The notes under the pieces: model-generated
Seen by the model: only the letters and a program-made list of their open reading frames with translations
Told to the model about the DNA's origin: nothing
Database searches by the model: none
DNA from: Ravibacter sp964559125
GTDB lineage: Bacteria; Bacteroidota; Bacteroidia; Cytophagales; Spirosomataceae
Assembly: GCA_964559125.1 (NCBI GenBank)
Contig: CAZLGW010000034.1
Coordinates: 1-63,020, forward strand
DNA: 63,020 nucleotides
Reading direction: 5' to 3'
Shown here: piece by piece, positions 35,362 through 43,313 of the stretch
How positions within the stretch are numbered: position 1 is the first letter of the stretch
How the letters are laid out: each line of letters starts with the position of its first letter
Made by a program: the position numbers and the translations under genes

Positions 35362-36795
35362 ATGAAATTAAATAAACTCTCTATTCTTTTTGCCCTGGCC
35401 TGGGCAGGCGGTCCCGGTCTGGGGTATGCCCAGGATCAGGTGTTTAAAGCAGGTGCTGCCACCAGCGTCATCACACCCCCTATCGGCTATAGCATCAACG
35501 GGAACATGTCGGATGGTACTACGAAGCATATCCATGACGACACGCATGCCAGGGCCATTGTAATGGACGACGGCAAGACCAAGCTCGCTATTGTGGTCTC
35601 CGATCTTTGTATGGTCTACAAAGAGACACTCGATAAAGCCAAAAAGCGCGCTCATGAATTTACGGGTATCCCTGTTGAAAATATGATGATGTCGGCTACC
35701 CATACGCACAGCGGCGGGACCGCATGTAGTGTTTTCCAGAGTGACCCTGAGCCTTTCTACCTCGATTTTCTTTCGGAGAGGATCGCCGATGCGCTGATCA
35801 GGGCCAACAACAACCTGGTACCTGCCGAGGTAGGGTGGGGCAAGGGTTACGAAGCATCGCAGGTGCATAACCGCCGCTGGTTTATGAAGAACGACAAAGG
35901 AATGACCAACCCGTTTGGCGGTGTAGATAAAGTAAGGATGAACCCCGGCGTACAGAATCCTGACCTGAAGGAGCCTGCTGGTCCTACCGATCCGGAAGTA
36001 AGTGTGCTGGCCTTAAAAGCGCTGACAGGTGAGCCGATAGCGGTACTGGCCAACTACTCGCTGCATTATGTGGGCGGAACCGGCGGTGGTGAAATTTCGG
36101 CGGACTATTTCGGTATGTTCGCGGGGCGTATGAAAGAAATGGTGGGCCACGGAAACCCCAATCATCCCTTTGTAGGCATCATGTCGAACGGTACAAGCGG
36201 CGATATCAACAATATCGACTGGAAGTCGGGCAGTTGGAAGCCCACCGGGGCTTATGCGCAGATGCAGCGCGTGGCTAACCTGATTGCCGGTGAGGCCTAC
36301 AAGGCAGTGAGTGCTATGCAGTTCACCAGTTGGGTTCCGCTTGCTTCCGCTCAGAAGGAGATATCCCTGGGCGTAAGGAAGCCGAATGCCCAGGAACTGC
36401 AGAGAGCCCGCGATATCCTGGCGAAAAACCAGGATAAGGTATTAAGAGACAGGGACGCGATTTATGCAAGGGAGTCTGTGCTTATCGATAAATATCCCGA
36501 CAAGGTGCCGCTCATTATCCAGGCATTCCGTATCGGCGATCTTGCGATATCCGCCATTCCCTGTGAAGTGTTTGTAGAGATAGGACTTGAAATAAAGGAA
36601 AAAAGCCCGTTTGCCTCCAATTTTACGATTTCCCTGGCAAACGGCTATAACGGCTATCTGCCCACTCCCAAGCACCATTCCTGGGGAGGGTACGAAACGT
36701 GGCGCGCCCGCTCCAGCTACCTCGAAGTACAGGCGTCCGAGAAAATCACCGGCACGCTGTTCCCGCTGCTTAACGACTTAAAGAAGCAACCTTGA
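35362..36795 (+). CDS. Neutral/alkaline ceramidase-fold protein (paralogue 5)
   Basis: The 477-residue last member of the run is clearly more distant in its body (AATSVITPPIGYSINGNM) yet begins with a signal peptide and leader almost identical to those of paralogue 4, so its 5' end was probably replaced by recombination. Motifs: ATHTHSGG, NYSLHYVGG, and GDINNIDW in the nucleophile stretch. ATG 35362 is chosen over the upstream ATG 35332, because it matches the start of paralogue 4 and gives a proper signal peptide. The DUF1080 gene follows after 48 bp. Confidence 0.83.
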   Translation: MKLNKLSILFALAWAGGPGLGYAQDQVFKAGAATSVITPPIGYSINGNMSDGTTKHIHDDTHARAIVMDDGKTKLAIVVSDLCMVYKETLDKAKKRAHEFTGIPVENMMMSATHTHSGGTACSVFQSDPEPFYLDFLSERIADALIRANNNLVPAEVGWGKGYEASQVHNRRWFMKNDKGMTNPFGGVDKVRMNPGVQNPDLKEPAGPTDPEVSVLALKALTGEPIAVLANYSLHYVGGTGGGEISADYFGMFAGRMKEMVGHGNPNHPFVGIMSNGTSGDINNIDWKSGSWKPTGAYAQMQRVANLIAGEAYKAVSAMQFTSWVPLASAQKEISLGVRKPNAQELQRARDILAKNQDKVLRDRDAIYARESVLIDKYPDKVPLIIQAFRIGDLAISAIPCEVFVEIGLEIKEKSPFASNFTISLANGYNGYLPTPKHHSWGGYETWRARSSYLEVQASEKITGTLFPLLNDLKKQP

Positions 36796-36843
36796 GAATT
36801 ATGAATTTCAAATCGCCTCATCGTCTAATCAACCTTTTTCCTA

Positions 36844-37638
36844 ATGAAAACAAAAAGAAATCTACTAACCGGAATATTCGCTTTTTTATGGCTGATATTG
36901 GCCTGTTTCCAGGTACAGGCGCAAAAAAAGAAAAAAATAGCCCTTTTTAACGGGAAGAACCTCGACGGATGGTATACATTCCTGAAAACTACCGGTAAGA
37001 ACAGCGACCCCAAAGGGGTATTTACCGTTTCGAAAGGGATGATCTTCATTACGGGAGAGGAGTACGGCTGTATTACCACCAACGAAGAATACGAGAATTA
37101 TAAGCTTACCGTAGATTTCAAATGGGGAGAAAAAACCTATGCGCCGCGGGTAGACCGGGCGCGTGACAACGGGGTGCTGATCCATTCGCAGGGCAAGGAC
37201 GGCGGGTATGGCGGCGTATGGATCCATTCGATCGAATGCCAGATTATTGAGGGTGGTACAGGCGATTTTCTCGTGGTAGGAGATGGTACCGATAAATTTT
37301 CTCTTTCAGCGCCCGTCGCACCGGAAAAACAGGGTGCATCCTACATTTATCAGCCTGGTGGAGAACTGGTTACCATCAACAGGGGCCGTATCAACTGGCT
37401 ATACCGCGACCCGGAATGGAAAGACGTGATTAATTTCCGGGGAAGCAGGGAGGTAGAAAAGCCTGCCGGGAAATGGAACCGTATGGTAGTGATAGCAAAA
37501 GGCGACACCATCGACTTATACCTGAACGGCGTGCTTGTCAACCAGGCCGTAAATGTCAGACCCTCAAAGGGGAAGATACAAATCCAGTCGGAAGGGGCGG
37601 AAATGTATGTCAAAAAAGTAGAATTGATTCCGCTTTGA
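36844..37638 (+). CDS. DUF1080 / 3-keto-disaccharide hydrolase family protein
   Basis: A 264-residue exported protein with a signal peptide (cut near QAQKKKK) and one concanavalin-like jelly-roll domain of PF06439: FNGKNLDGWY at the start, LTVDFKWGEK, NGVLIHSQGKDGGYGG and WIHSIECQIIEGGTGDF in the middle, DLYLNGVLVNQA at the end. Characterised relatives cleave or eliminate 3-keto-glycosides formed by a dehydrogenase. That gives it a natural partnership with the nearby Gfo/Idh/MocA enzyme, the GMC oxidoreductase and the cytochrome protein. It lies on the same strand directly after the ceramidase-fold genes. Confidence 0.87.
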   Translation: MKTKRNLLTGIFAFLWLILACFQVQAQKKKKIALFNGKNLDGWYTFLKTTGKNSDPKGVFTVSKGMIFITGEEYGCITTNEEYENYKLTVDFKWGEKTYAPRVDRARDNGVLIHSQGKDGGYGGVWIHSIECQIIEGGTGDFLVVGDGTDKFSLSAPVAPEKQGASYIYQPGGELVTINRGRINWLYRDPEWKDVINFRGSREVEKPAGKWNRMVVIAKGDTIDLYLNGVLVNQAVNVRPSKGKIQIQSEGAEMYVKKVELIPL

Positions 37639-37715
37639 AAGAAAATATTACCAAATTTGGGTTGATATAATCTATATAGAGTCATTGTAAATTTAATAAC
37701 TATTCAATTTCAGAA

Positions 37716-38798
37716 ATGTCAGAATCAACTAAACCTTTGAGAGTGCTGGTAGTAGGCGCCGGTAATATGGGGAGTTCCCATGCCATGGCTTATCATACAG
37801 AAGATGGCTTTGAGATAGTAGGTATTGTTTCAAATGGAAAGAGCAAGGAGGTGCTGAATGCAAAGCTTGGCGGAGGATATAAGCTCTACAGCGACTATAC
37901 ACAGGCGTTGGAGGAGACAAAGCCCGATGCGGTCTGTATTTCCACCTACCCTGATACTCATGAAGCCTTTGCTATACAGGCCATGGAAGCCGGAGCCCAC
38001 GTTTTTGTAGAAAAACCCATAGCAGATTCAGTTGCCGCCGCCGCACGCGTGGCAGCTGCGGCTAAAAGGCTCAATAAAAAGGTTGTGGTTGGCTATATAC
38101 TGCGTCATCACCCGTCGTGGGAGCGTTTTATAGAGGAAGCTCAGAAACTGGGCAAGCCGCTTGTGATGAGGATGAACCTCAACCAGCAGAGCGATACTGC
38201 GATGTGGACGCTGCACCGCAACCTCATGAAGAGTCTGAGTCCTATAGTAGACTGTGGCGTACATTATATAGATGTGATGTGCCAGATGGTTCGCAGCAAG
38301 CCCGTACAGGTGAATGCGATCGGAGCGCGTCTGACAGACGAGATCCCTGACGGCAACTATAACTACGGTCAGCTCCAGATCAGGTTTGAAGACGGCTCGG
38401 TGGGCTGGTATGAGGCAGGCTGGGGACCTATGGTGAGTGAAACCGCTTTCTTTGTAAAGGACGTATTCGGTCCCAAAGGATCCGTTTCCATCGTTGCCAA
38501 AGATGCCGGAGGAACCGGGAAGTCGGACTCTATCGAAGCCCATACCAAGACCGAGTCGCTGTTGATTCACCATGCTGATCTTGATGAAAATGAGCGTTTT
38601 GCCAAAGAAGATACCTGGATCAACCTGCAGGATGAGCCTGACCACCAGGAGCTCTGCAACAGGGAGCAGCGGTATTTCCTCAAGGCGATCCGCGAAGATA
38701 TAGACCTGACAGACCACGTTCAGGACGCGGTCAACAGCCTGCAGATCGCTTTCGCCTGCGATGAATCAGTCAAAACCGGTAACGTCGTTAAGATCTGA
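37716..38798 (+). CDS. Gfo/Idh/MocA family NAD(P)-dependent oxidoreductase
   Basis: This 360-residue cytoplasmic enzyme has an N-terminal Rossmann fold (VLVVGAGNMGSSHA, residues 9-22), the family motif EKPIADS near residue 95 whose Lys is a catalytic residue, and a C-terminal alpha/beta domain (DCGVHYIDVMCQM supplies the conserved Asp/His). Members oxidise or reduce a sugar hydroxyl. The stop codon overlaps the next gene's ATG by one base, so the two are translationally coupled. In this setting it may act on sugars released by the exported enzymes upstream. Confidence 0.92.
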   Translation: MSESTKPLRVLVVGAGNMGSSHAMAYHTEDGFEIVGIVSNGKSKEVLNAKLGGGYKLYSDYTQALEETKPDAVCISTYPDTHEAFAIQAMEAGAHVFVEKPIADSVAAAARVAAAAKRLNKKVVVGYILRHHPSWERFIEEAQKLGKPLVMRMNLNQQSDTAMWTLHRNLMKSLSPIVDCGVHYIDVMCQMVRSKPVQVNAIGARLTDEIPDGNYNYGQLQIRFEDGSVGWYEAGWGPMVSETAFFVKDVFGPKGSVSIVAKDAGGTGKSDSIEAHTKTESLLIHHADLDENERFAKEDTWINLQDEPDHQELCNREQRYFLKAIREDIDLTDHVQDAVNSLQIAFACDESVKTGNVVKI

Positions 38799-39790
38799 TG
38801 GCGGAGCTGGAAACCCGGAATATACAGGTGGGTGTGGTGGGCCTCGGTCTGATGGGGTGCAGCATAACCACCTGTTTGCTGATAGCGGGACATCCGGTGA
38901 TAGCCGTGGCGCCCGTAAGCGACGACCTTAAGCTGGCCGGAAGCCGGATAAGAGAGCATCTTGATAAGTCCCTGTCGAATGGACTGATCAGTCAGAGTCC
39001 TGAGGAAATCCTTGAAAACCTGACTATTACCGAAGACTACGGACTTTTGAAGGATGCGAAGCTGGTATTGGAATGCACCATTGAGAACCTCGACGTAAAG
39101 AAGTCTGTGTTCGAAAAGGTAGAGAAGGTCATTGATGAAAATGCCTTGCTGACCAGTAATACTTCGGCCATACCGATCAGCGTTTTGCAGAAGCATACGA
39201 AACACCCGAAACGCTTTCTGGGGCTGCATTGGGCTGAACCAGCCCATACTACCCGCTTCCTGGAGATCATATGCGGGGACGACAGTGATGTCAGCCAGGG
39301 AGAATACCTGCAGAAGCTGGCGCTGAAATGGCGTAAGGAGCCGATACTGGTCAGGAAGGATATCCGTGGGTTTATCACCAACAGGCTGATGTATGCCATG
39401 TACAGGGAAGCGATCAATCTGGTCGAAAACGGGTATGCCACCATCGAGGATGTAGACAGGTCGTGCCGGAATAATGCCGGTTATTTCATGACCTTTGTCG
39501 GGGTATTCCGGTGGATGGATCTGACAGGGGTGAAAGCCTATCATACTGTGATGAAGGACCTGTTTCCTACGCTTTATAATGGTACTGAAGTGCCGAAGCT
39601 GATCGATGATATCGTGAAGTCCGGAGGAAACGGCGTTTCTAATGCGAACGGGTTCTACGAGTATACCGAAGAAGAAGCGAAGATGTGGGAGGAAACGTTC
39701 ACTAAGTTCAGCTATGAGATACGGCAACTGGCGCTCCGGTATCCTGAGGATATCGTGAAGAGGCGGGTGGAGGAGAAAGCCGGGAGTTAG
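38798..39790 (+). CDS. 3-hydroxyacyl-CoA-dehydrogenase-like NAD-binding protein
   Basis: The 330-residue protein has an N-terminal NAD-binding domain (VGVVGLGLMGCSI, residues 10-22), the NTSAIPISVL loop and HWAEPAH (the catalytic-type His region), then the 3HCDH C-terminal helical domain (DIRGFITNRLMYAMYREAIN). Family members oxidise 3-hydroxyacyl-CoA or, in related branches, L-gulonate or other hydroxy acids. The tight coupling to a sugar dehydrogenase makes a hydroxy-acid derived from a sugar plausible. No other beta-oxidation gene is adjacent. Confidence 0.88.
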   Translation: MAELETRNIQVGVVGLGLMGCSITTCLLIAGHPVIAVAPVSDDLKLAGSRIREHLDKSLSNGLISQSPEEILENLTITEDYGLLKDAKLVLECTIENLDVKKSVFEKVEKVIDENALLTSNTSAIPISVLQKHTKHPKRFLGLHWAEPAHTTRFLEIICGDDSDVSQGEYLQKLALKWRKEPILVRKDIRGFITNRLMYAMYREAINLVENGYATIEDVDRSCRNNAGYFMTFVGVFRWMDLTGVKAYHTVMKDLFPTLYNGTEVPKLIDDIVKSGGNGVSNANGFYEYTEEEAKMWEETFTKFSYEIRQLALRYPEDIVKRRVEEKAGS

Positions 39791-39823
39791 CCGGTTAATA
39801 GTAATTCGTTAGTGAGGCCTGGC

Positions 39824-39870
39824 CCCACAGGGACGACACTGGATGTGAAAGACGGTGTCGCTCCTGCGGG
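39824..39870. repeat. REP-like palindrome ahead of the tRNA gene
   Basis: Arms at 39824-39839 and 39855-39870 (cccacagggacgacac / gtgtcgctcctgcggg) pair at 13 of 16 positions with a 15-base loop. It lies between the 3HCDH-like gene and the tRNA promoter and may help end transcription. Its form resembles palindromic elements dispersed in Bacteroidota genomes. Confidence 0.55.
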
Positions 39871-39912
39871 TAAAAGAAGACGGTTGGGTAGTGGCAGGAG
39901 TTAAAAAAATCT

Positions 39913-39920
39913 TATCTTTG
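39913..39920 (+). promoter_or_regulatory. -7 box of the tRNA-Val promoter
   Basis: TATCTTTG fits TAnnTTTG exactly and predicts initiation about 8-10 bases before the mature 5' end at 39935. A TTGG at 39884-39887 is a weak -33 candidate. Confidence 0.65.
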
Positions 39921-39934
39921 CAGTCCCATCGCTT

Positions 39935-40009
39935 AGGACATTAGCTCAGTTGGTTCAGAGCGCCGCCTTGACAGGGCGGAGGTCAGCGGTTCGAGCCCGC
40001 TATGTCCTA
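39935..40009 (+). tRNA. tRNA-Val (anticodon GAC)
   Basis: The 75-nt cloverleaf is complete: a 7-bp acceptor stem AGGACAT/ATGTCCT, D arm with AGCTCAGTTGGTTCAGAGC, anticodon stem CCGCC/GGCGG with loop TTGACAG giving anticodon GAC, a 5-nt variable region and T arm AGCGG-TTCGAGC-CCGCT. The discriminator is A and CCA is not encoded. The next gene converges from the other strand and ends six bases after it. Confidence 0.96.
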
Positions 40010-40015
40010 CTCTTT

Positions 40016-42166
40016 TTACTCCCCGAAAAATCCATAATATCTCCCCATCCAATAGGCAAAGAGAAAGTAGCTGCCGGTTTCTTCGGTTTCGCCCCTGCGG
40101 CCGGAATCCAGCCGTTTGGGATTGGTATTCCAGCGGGAGACACTACTCTCGGCGGTAGGGATCGGGTACAAAGCCTGGAGCCTTCCCGACCGGTCAACCA
40201 GCGGATCTTTCGGGATATCCCACCGGTGACTGTTTTCCATGCTCCAGTCTACCAGGTCGAGAGGATATTGCTGTAGTTCCTCCCTGGCCGTTGCCAGGCC
40301 GCAGTCTTTTTGGAGCAGGCTGCTCGCAATGACGTTCCAGACCGGCATCTTGTCATTCTGTACAGCTTTCCAGCTTCGTTCGAGGCTTTTTACGTAGAGA
40401 TTGCGGTTGGGATCGCTGCCGGAATATTGTAACAAACCGTAATAGGGGAAGAAGTTGAGAATGTCGTCGGAATGGCTTGTTTCATACGGGCCGTAGATTT
40501 TGGCCTGCGCCGCATTACGGGCATATCCGTGTTCGTTTACCAGTTTTTGATAGACCTCCTCATATCTGGCGTCACGGGTGAAATGATATGCCGTTTTCAG
40601 GAAGGAAAGGATCTGAAGCGAGTTAAGACCTTTTTCATATGCCCAGTTGGGAGAATGATTCAGTGAGTCCGGGTGCCAGATGCCCCACCGCGTCGGTTTG
40701 CCGTCAAAGTCTATCAGGTGAAAGTCGTTATCGATAATATGCCCGGCTATGCGGTCAATAAGCTGCACTACACGCTGTTTCTGGCTATCATCTGCAACCA
40801 GCTCATAAAACAGTGAAAGCGTATAGATATGTCCTGTGATTTCGTCGGAGCTTGTATCGTCGAGCCATTGCCATTTTCCGTCGGGCGATGGATGCCATTT
40901 TTTGGGATGAGGCGAGCGCGACTGCACGACGCTGTCTGATGCCAGCGCATAAGAGCGGGCGGGGTAACCCGGGATACCCGTCACGGTTTCAAGCCGCTCC
41001 AGCGCTTCGAAGGTCCTGATGGCCTTTTCCTTTGCATCCCCGTCTTTGGTAACTGCATACCGAAAGCATTCCGCAGCAAGATAGCAGGATGTCCAGAGCC
41101 CGTCATTATCTTCGTTTTGTATCGAGCTGGTCGAGAGATCTCCCGGTACGGCCAGCTTCGATATATTGATCAGTCCTCTCCGGTTGTGGCGTTTCCCGAT
41201 AATCTCCTCATAAAGCATTGCTTTCCCGGCAAGCGTCATTTCCTCCTGCCTGATTTGACTGATCCCTTCATCGGTAGCTATCCAGACAGTTCCCGGTCGT
41301 ATCTGCAGGATATCCCTGACCCGGTTTCCGGGCAGCCAGCGCCGGCCATGGTAGTAATGCCAGGAAGAATCCTTTTGTATGGCTCCCTTATCGGTACCCA
41401 GCCATATTTCGTGGCCAAAGGTCCTGATCACGTGCGCCGGACCGTAGGGGAGCCCGTCGGGTCCTCTCCAGGCCTGATGATCGCCCTTGCGGGAGATAAG
41501 GCCCAGTGATTGCGGGGCGCTGAAGAGAAGATCGGCGTCGTCGTTGGCCGTTGCCAGCGCGTAATACCGCCTTTCATTGCCGACGGCCATCAGCTGTTCG
41601 TCAAGGTTGATCCATTTCCCGTCTTTTTGATGCCAAAGGCCGCCGGACGACGCGAGCCACAGTGTACCGTCCGAATCGGTTACCATGTCATTTATACGAA
41701 GGCCGGCAAGTTCCGGGATAGCCTCCCACGCACCGTTCCATATATAAACGCCTGATGTTGTGCCGAGATAGAATACCTTGTCCGGTTTTCGCAGCAGGCA
41801 CAGGACGCTGTCACGGACGGTTTCTAAAGAGAGTGTCGGTTCTTGCCCGTTTTCGACCGGTAGGGTTGTATTTCCGGAGAGCAGCCACAGGGTTCCGTTG
41901 TGGTCAACCGTCGCGTTCAGCAATTCCTTACCTGTTAACAGAGGTTCCCAGCGCTCATCCTGATACCTGAATACTCCCGTCCTGGTGACGGCCACAGGCG
42001 ATCCCTTTAGCATCAATAGCCTGATCACGTCTTTTCCCGCTTCTTCGGGGAGCGGGATATCAGACCTGACAGGCTGCCGGTAAGGTACGTCGGGATACGC
42101 GCTTTTTTTCCTACAGCCTGCTGCAAGGGCAGCGAGCGTCAAAACAGCCAGAAGGTATTTCATCAC
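40016..42166 (-). CDS. Lipoprotein with propeller-like repeats and an alpha/alpha-barrel-like C-terminal half
   Basis: A 716-residue lipoprotein (lipobox LAAGC). Residues of about 45-330 contain repeats typical of two-component-regulator propellers (VFYLGTTSGVYIWNG, LWLASSGGLWHQKDG, IWLGTDKGAIQKD, VWIATDEGISQI). From about 370 the sequence becomes helical, with W/H-rich loops (WQWLDDTSSDEITGHIY, PNWAYEKGLNSLQIL) like alpha/alpha toroids of glycan-active enzymes. No kinase or DNA-binding part is present, so it is not a hybrid sensor. A glycan-binding or -cleaving role is possible but no family is identified with confidence. It starts 14 bp after the phytanoyl-CoA-dioxygenase-like gene and is its operon partner. 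Confidence 0.7.
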   Translation of the reverse strand: MMKYLLAVLTLAALAAGCRKKSAYPDVPYRQPVRSDIPLPEEAGKDVIRLLMLKGSPVAVTRTGVFRYQDERWEPLLTGKELLNATVDHNGTLWLLSGNTTLPVENGQEPTLSLETVRDSVLCLLRKPDKVFYLGTTSGVYIWNGAWEAIPELAGLRINDMVTDSDGTLWLASSGGLWHQKDGKWINLDEQLMAVGNERRYYALATANDDADLLFSAPQSLGLISRKGDHQAWRGPDGLPYGPAHVIRTFGHEIWLGTDKGAIQKDSSWHYYHGRRWLPGNRVRDILQIRPGTVWIATDEGISQIRQEEMTLAGKAMLYEEIIGKRHNRRGLINISKLAVPGDLSTSSIQNEDNDGLWTSCYLAAECFRYAVTKDGDAKEKAIRTFEALERLETVTGIPGYPARSYALASDSVVQSRSPHPKKWHPSPDGKWQWLDDTSSDEITGHIYTLSLFYELVADDSQKQRVVQLIDRIAGHIIDNDFHLIDFDGKPTRWGIWHPDSLNHSPNWAYEKGLNSLQILSFLKTAYHFTRDARYEEVYQKLVNEHGYARNAAQAKIYGPYETSHSDDILNFFPYYGLLQYSGSDPNRNLYVKSLERSWKAVQNDKMPVWNVIASSLLQKDCGLATAREELQQYPLDLVDWSMENSHRWDIPKDPLVDRSGRLQALYPIPTAESSVSRWNTNPKRLDSGRRGETEETGSYFLFAYWMGRYYGFFGE

Positions 42167-42180
42167 ACCTCGTTAACCTC

Positions 42181-43188
42181 TTATTTGAAACTGTCTTCCG
42201 ACTCCGGTAAAGCGGGATTGTTATAAATATACATCCCGTTATAATCTTGGATCACAGGCTCTGCTCCCGGATCGATCCTGGAGAACGGGAGCGCCTCATA
42301 AGTAGAATAGTGACATACAAACGACTTCCGGGTTTGTTCGGGGTTGAGGATAGGGCTGCCGCCATGGGCGAGCGCTCCGTGCCATATCAGCACATCTCCC
42401 TTTTTTATCAGCAATATTTCTTTGGGATATTCAAGCTTTTCACAGGTTTTGTCAAGATAGTCTGCAAACTCGAGCGGTGTTTTAGTCGACCAGGGCTTGT
42501 AGAGTATGCCCGACCCGAAATCGAATTTGGGCATCCGGTGTGAACCTATATAATAATAGAGTGGCCCGGATTCCATTACGATATCTTCCAGCGCTATCCA
42601 GGCGGCTGCCAGGTGACTCGGATTCTTTGCGGTTACCCATGGGAAGTCCTGGTGAGTGGGTTGCTGGCTTCCGTATAGAAATGTGAGGCTTTGCATGACC
42701 ACCGCTTTCTGGTTAAAGACAGCTTCCAGGAAGGTAACGATACTGGGGTGGGACATCAGCTTTTTGCCGGCAACCGACGAATTGTGAAAGTCGTTGAACT
42801 TGACGTATTTTCCCTGCAGGGCTTCTTTAGGAAAATCGCTGATATTTCTCTGCTGGTCAGGCAGGAATTCCGGCAGGTCTATCCTTACACTGAGGCGATG
42901 CTTTTCAGGCTCGTCGGTAAGCTGCCTGATATCCTCGAGAAACTTGTCGATCATCCCGGCGGGAAGAATGTTTTCCAGCACAACATACCCGTTTTTCTGC
43001 CAGTCGACCAGTTTCTGCTTCAGATCGTAAGGGACTTCAAACCTTGGTTTGAAGCTTTTAAGAAATGTGTCTGCATCTGCGCCCGGAGCATCGATCCAGG
43101 GAACACCCGAAGGATCGAATTCTTTAAGAGGGAACAGGCGGTCGCCCAGTATATTTATTTTGTTTTTAACTCGGTTCAGAATGCTCAT
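42181..43188 (-). CDS. Phytanoyl-CoA dioxygenase (PhyH) family protein
   Basis: This 335-residue enzyme has the Fe(II)/2-oxoglutarate double-stranded beta-helix signature: HQD at residues 179-181 gives the first His and Asp ligands, and HGALAHGG (about 269-276) the distal His, followed by TRKSFVCHY with an Arg for 2-oxoglutarate. Members hydroxylate acyl-CoAs or small molecules such as natural products. It has its own promoter-like box at 43258-43265 and is followed by the propeller lipoprotein. The substrate is unknown; the nearby catabolic genes suggest a lipid- or sugar-derived compound. Confidence 0.87.
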   Translation of the reverse strand: MSILNRVKNKINILGDRLFPLKEFDPSGVPWIDAPGADADTFLKSFKPRFEVPYDLKQKLVDWQKNGYVVLENILPAGMIDKFLEDIRQLTDEPEKHRLSVRIDLPEFLPDQQRNISDFPKEALQGKYVKFNDFHNSSVAGKKLMSHPSIVTFLEAVFNQKAVVMQSLTFLYGSQQPTHQDFPWVTAKNPSHLAAAWIALEDIVMESGPLYYYIGSHRMPKFDFGSGILYKPWSTKTPLEFADYLDKTCEKLEYPKEILLIKKGDVLIWHGALAHGGSPILNPEQTRKSFVCHYSTYEALPFSRIDPGAEPVIQDYNGMYIYNNPALPESEDSFK

Positions 43189-43257
43189 AACAGGGAATGA
43201 TTGGGTTCAGGAAGGGGTTATACGGACTTTACAGCTATTTAAAGAACGATGACTTTA

Positions 43258-43265
43258 CAAAACTA
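43258..43265 (-). promoter_or_regulatory. -7 box of the PhyH gene
   Basis: On the minus strand TAGTTTTG matches TAnnTTTG, with TTTC 20 bp upstream as an imperfect -33. The predicted leader to the ATG at 43188 is about 60 bases. Confidence 0.5.
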
Positions 43266-43313
43266 CTTGTTTTAATGCGATTCCGGAAATTCAGGAAAGT
43301 GGTCTCCGGTTTC

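Noticed and set aside
25858..36795. Calling the five PF04734 proteins true ceramidases
   Set aside because: The nucleophile position is Asn or Thr and the usual C-terminal domain is missing. The family name was kept for the fold only.
39935..40009. Possible attachment site at the tRNA-Val gene
   Set aside because: No repeat of the tRNA 3' end was noticed downstream and no integrase gene is in the window.
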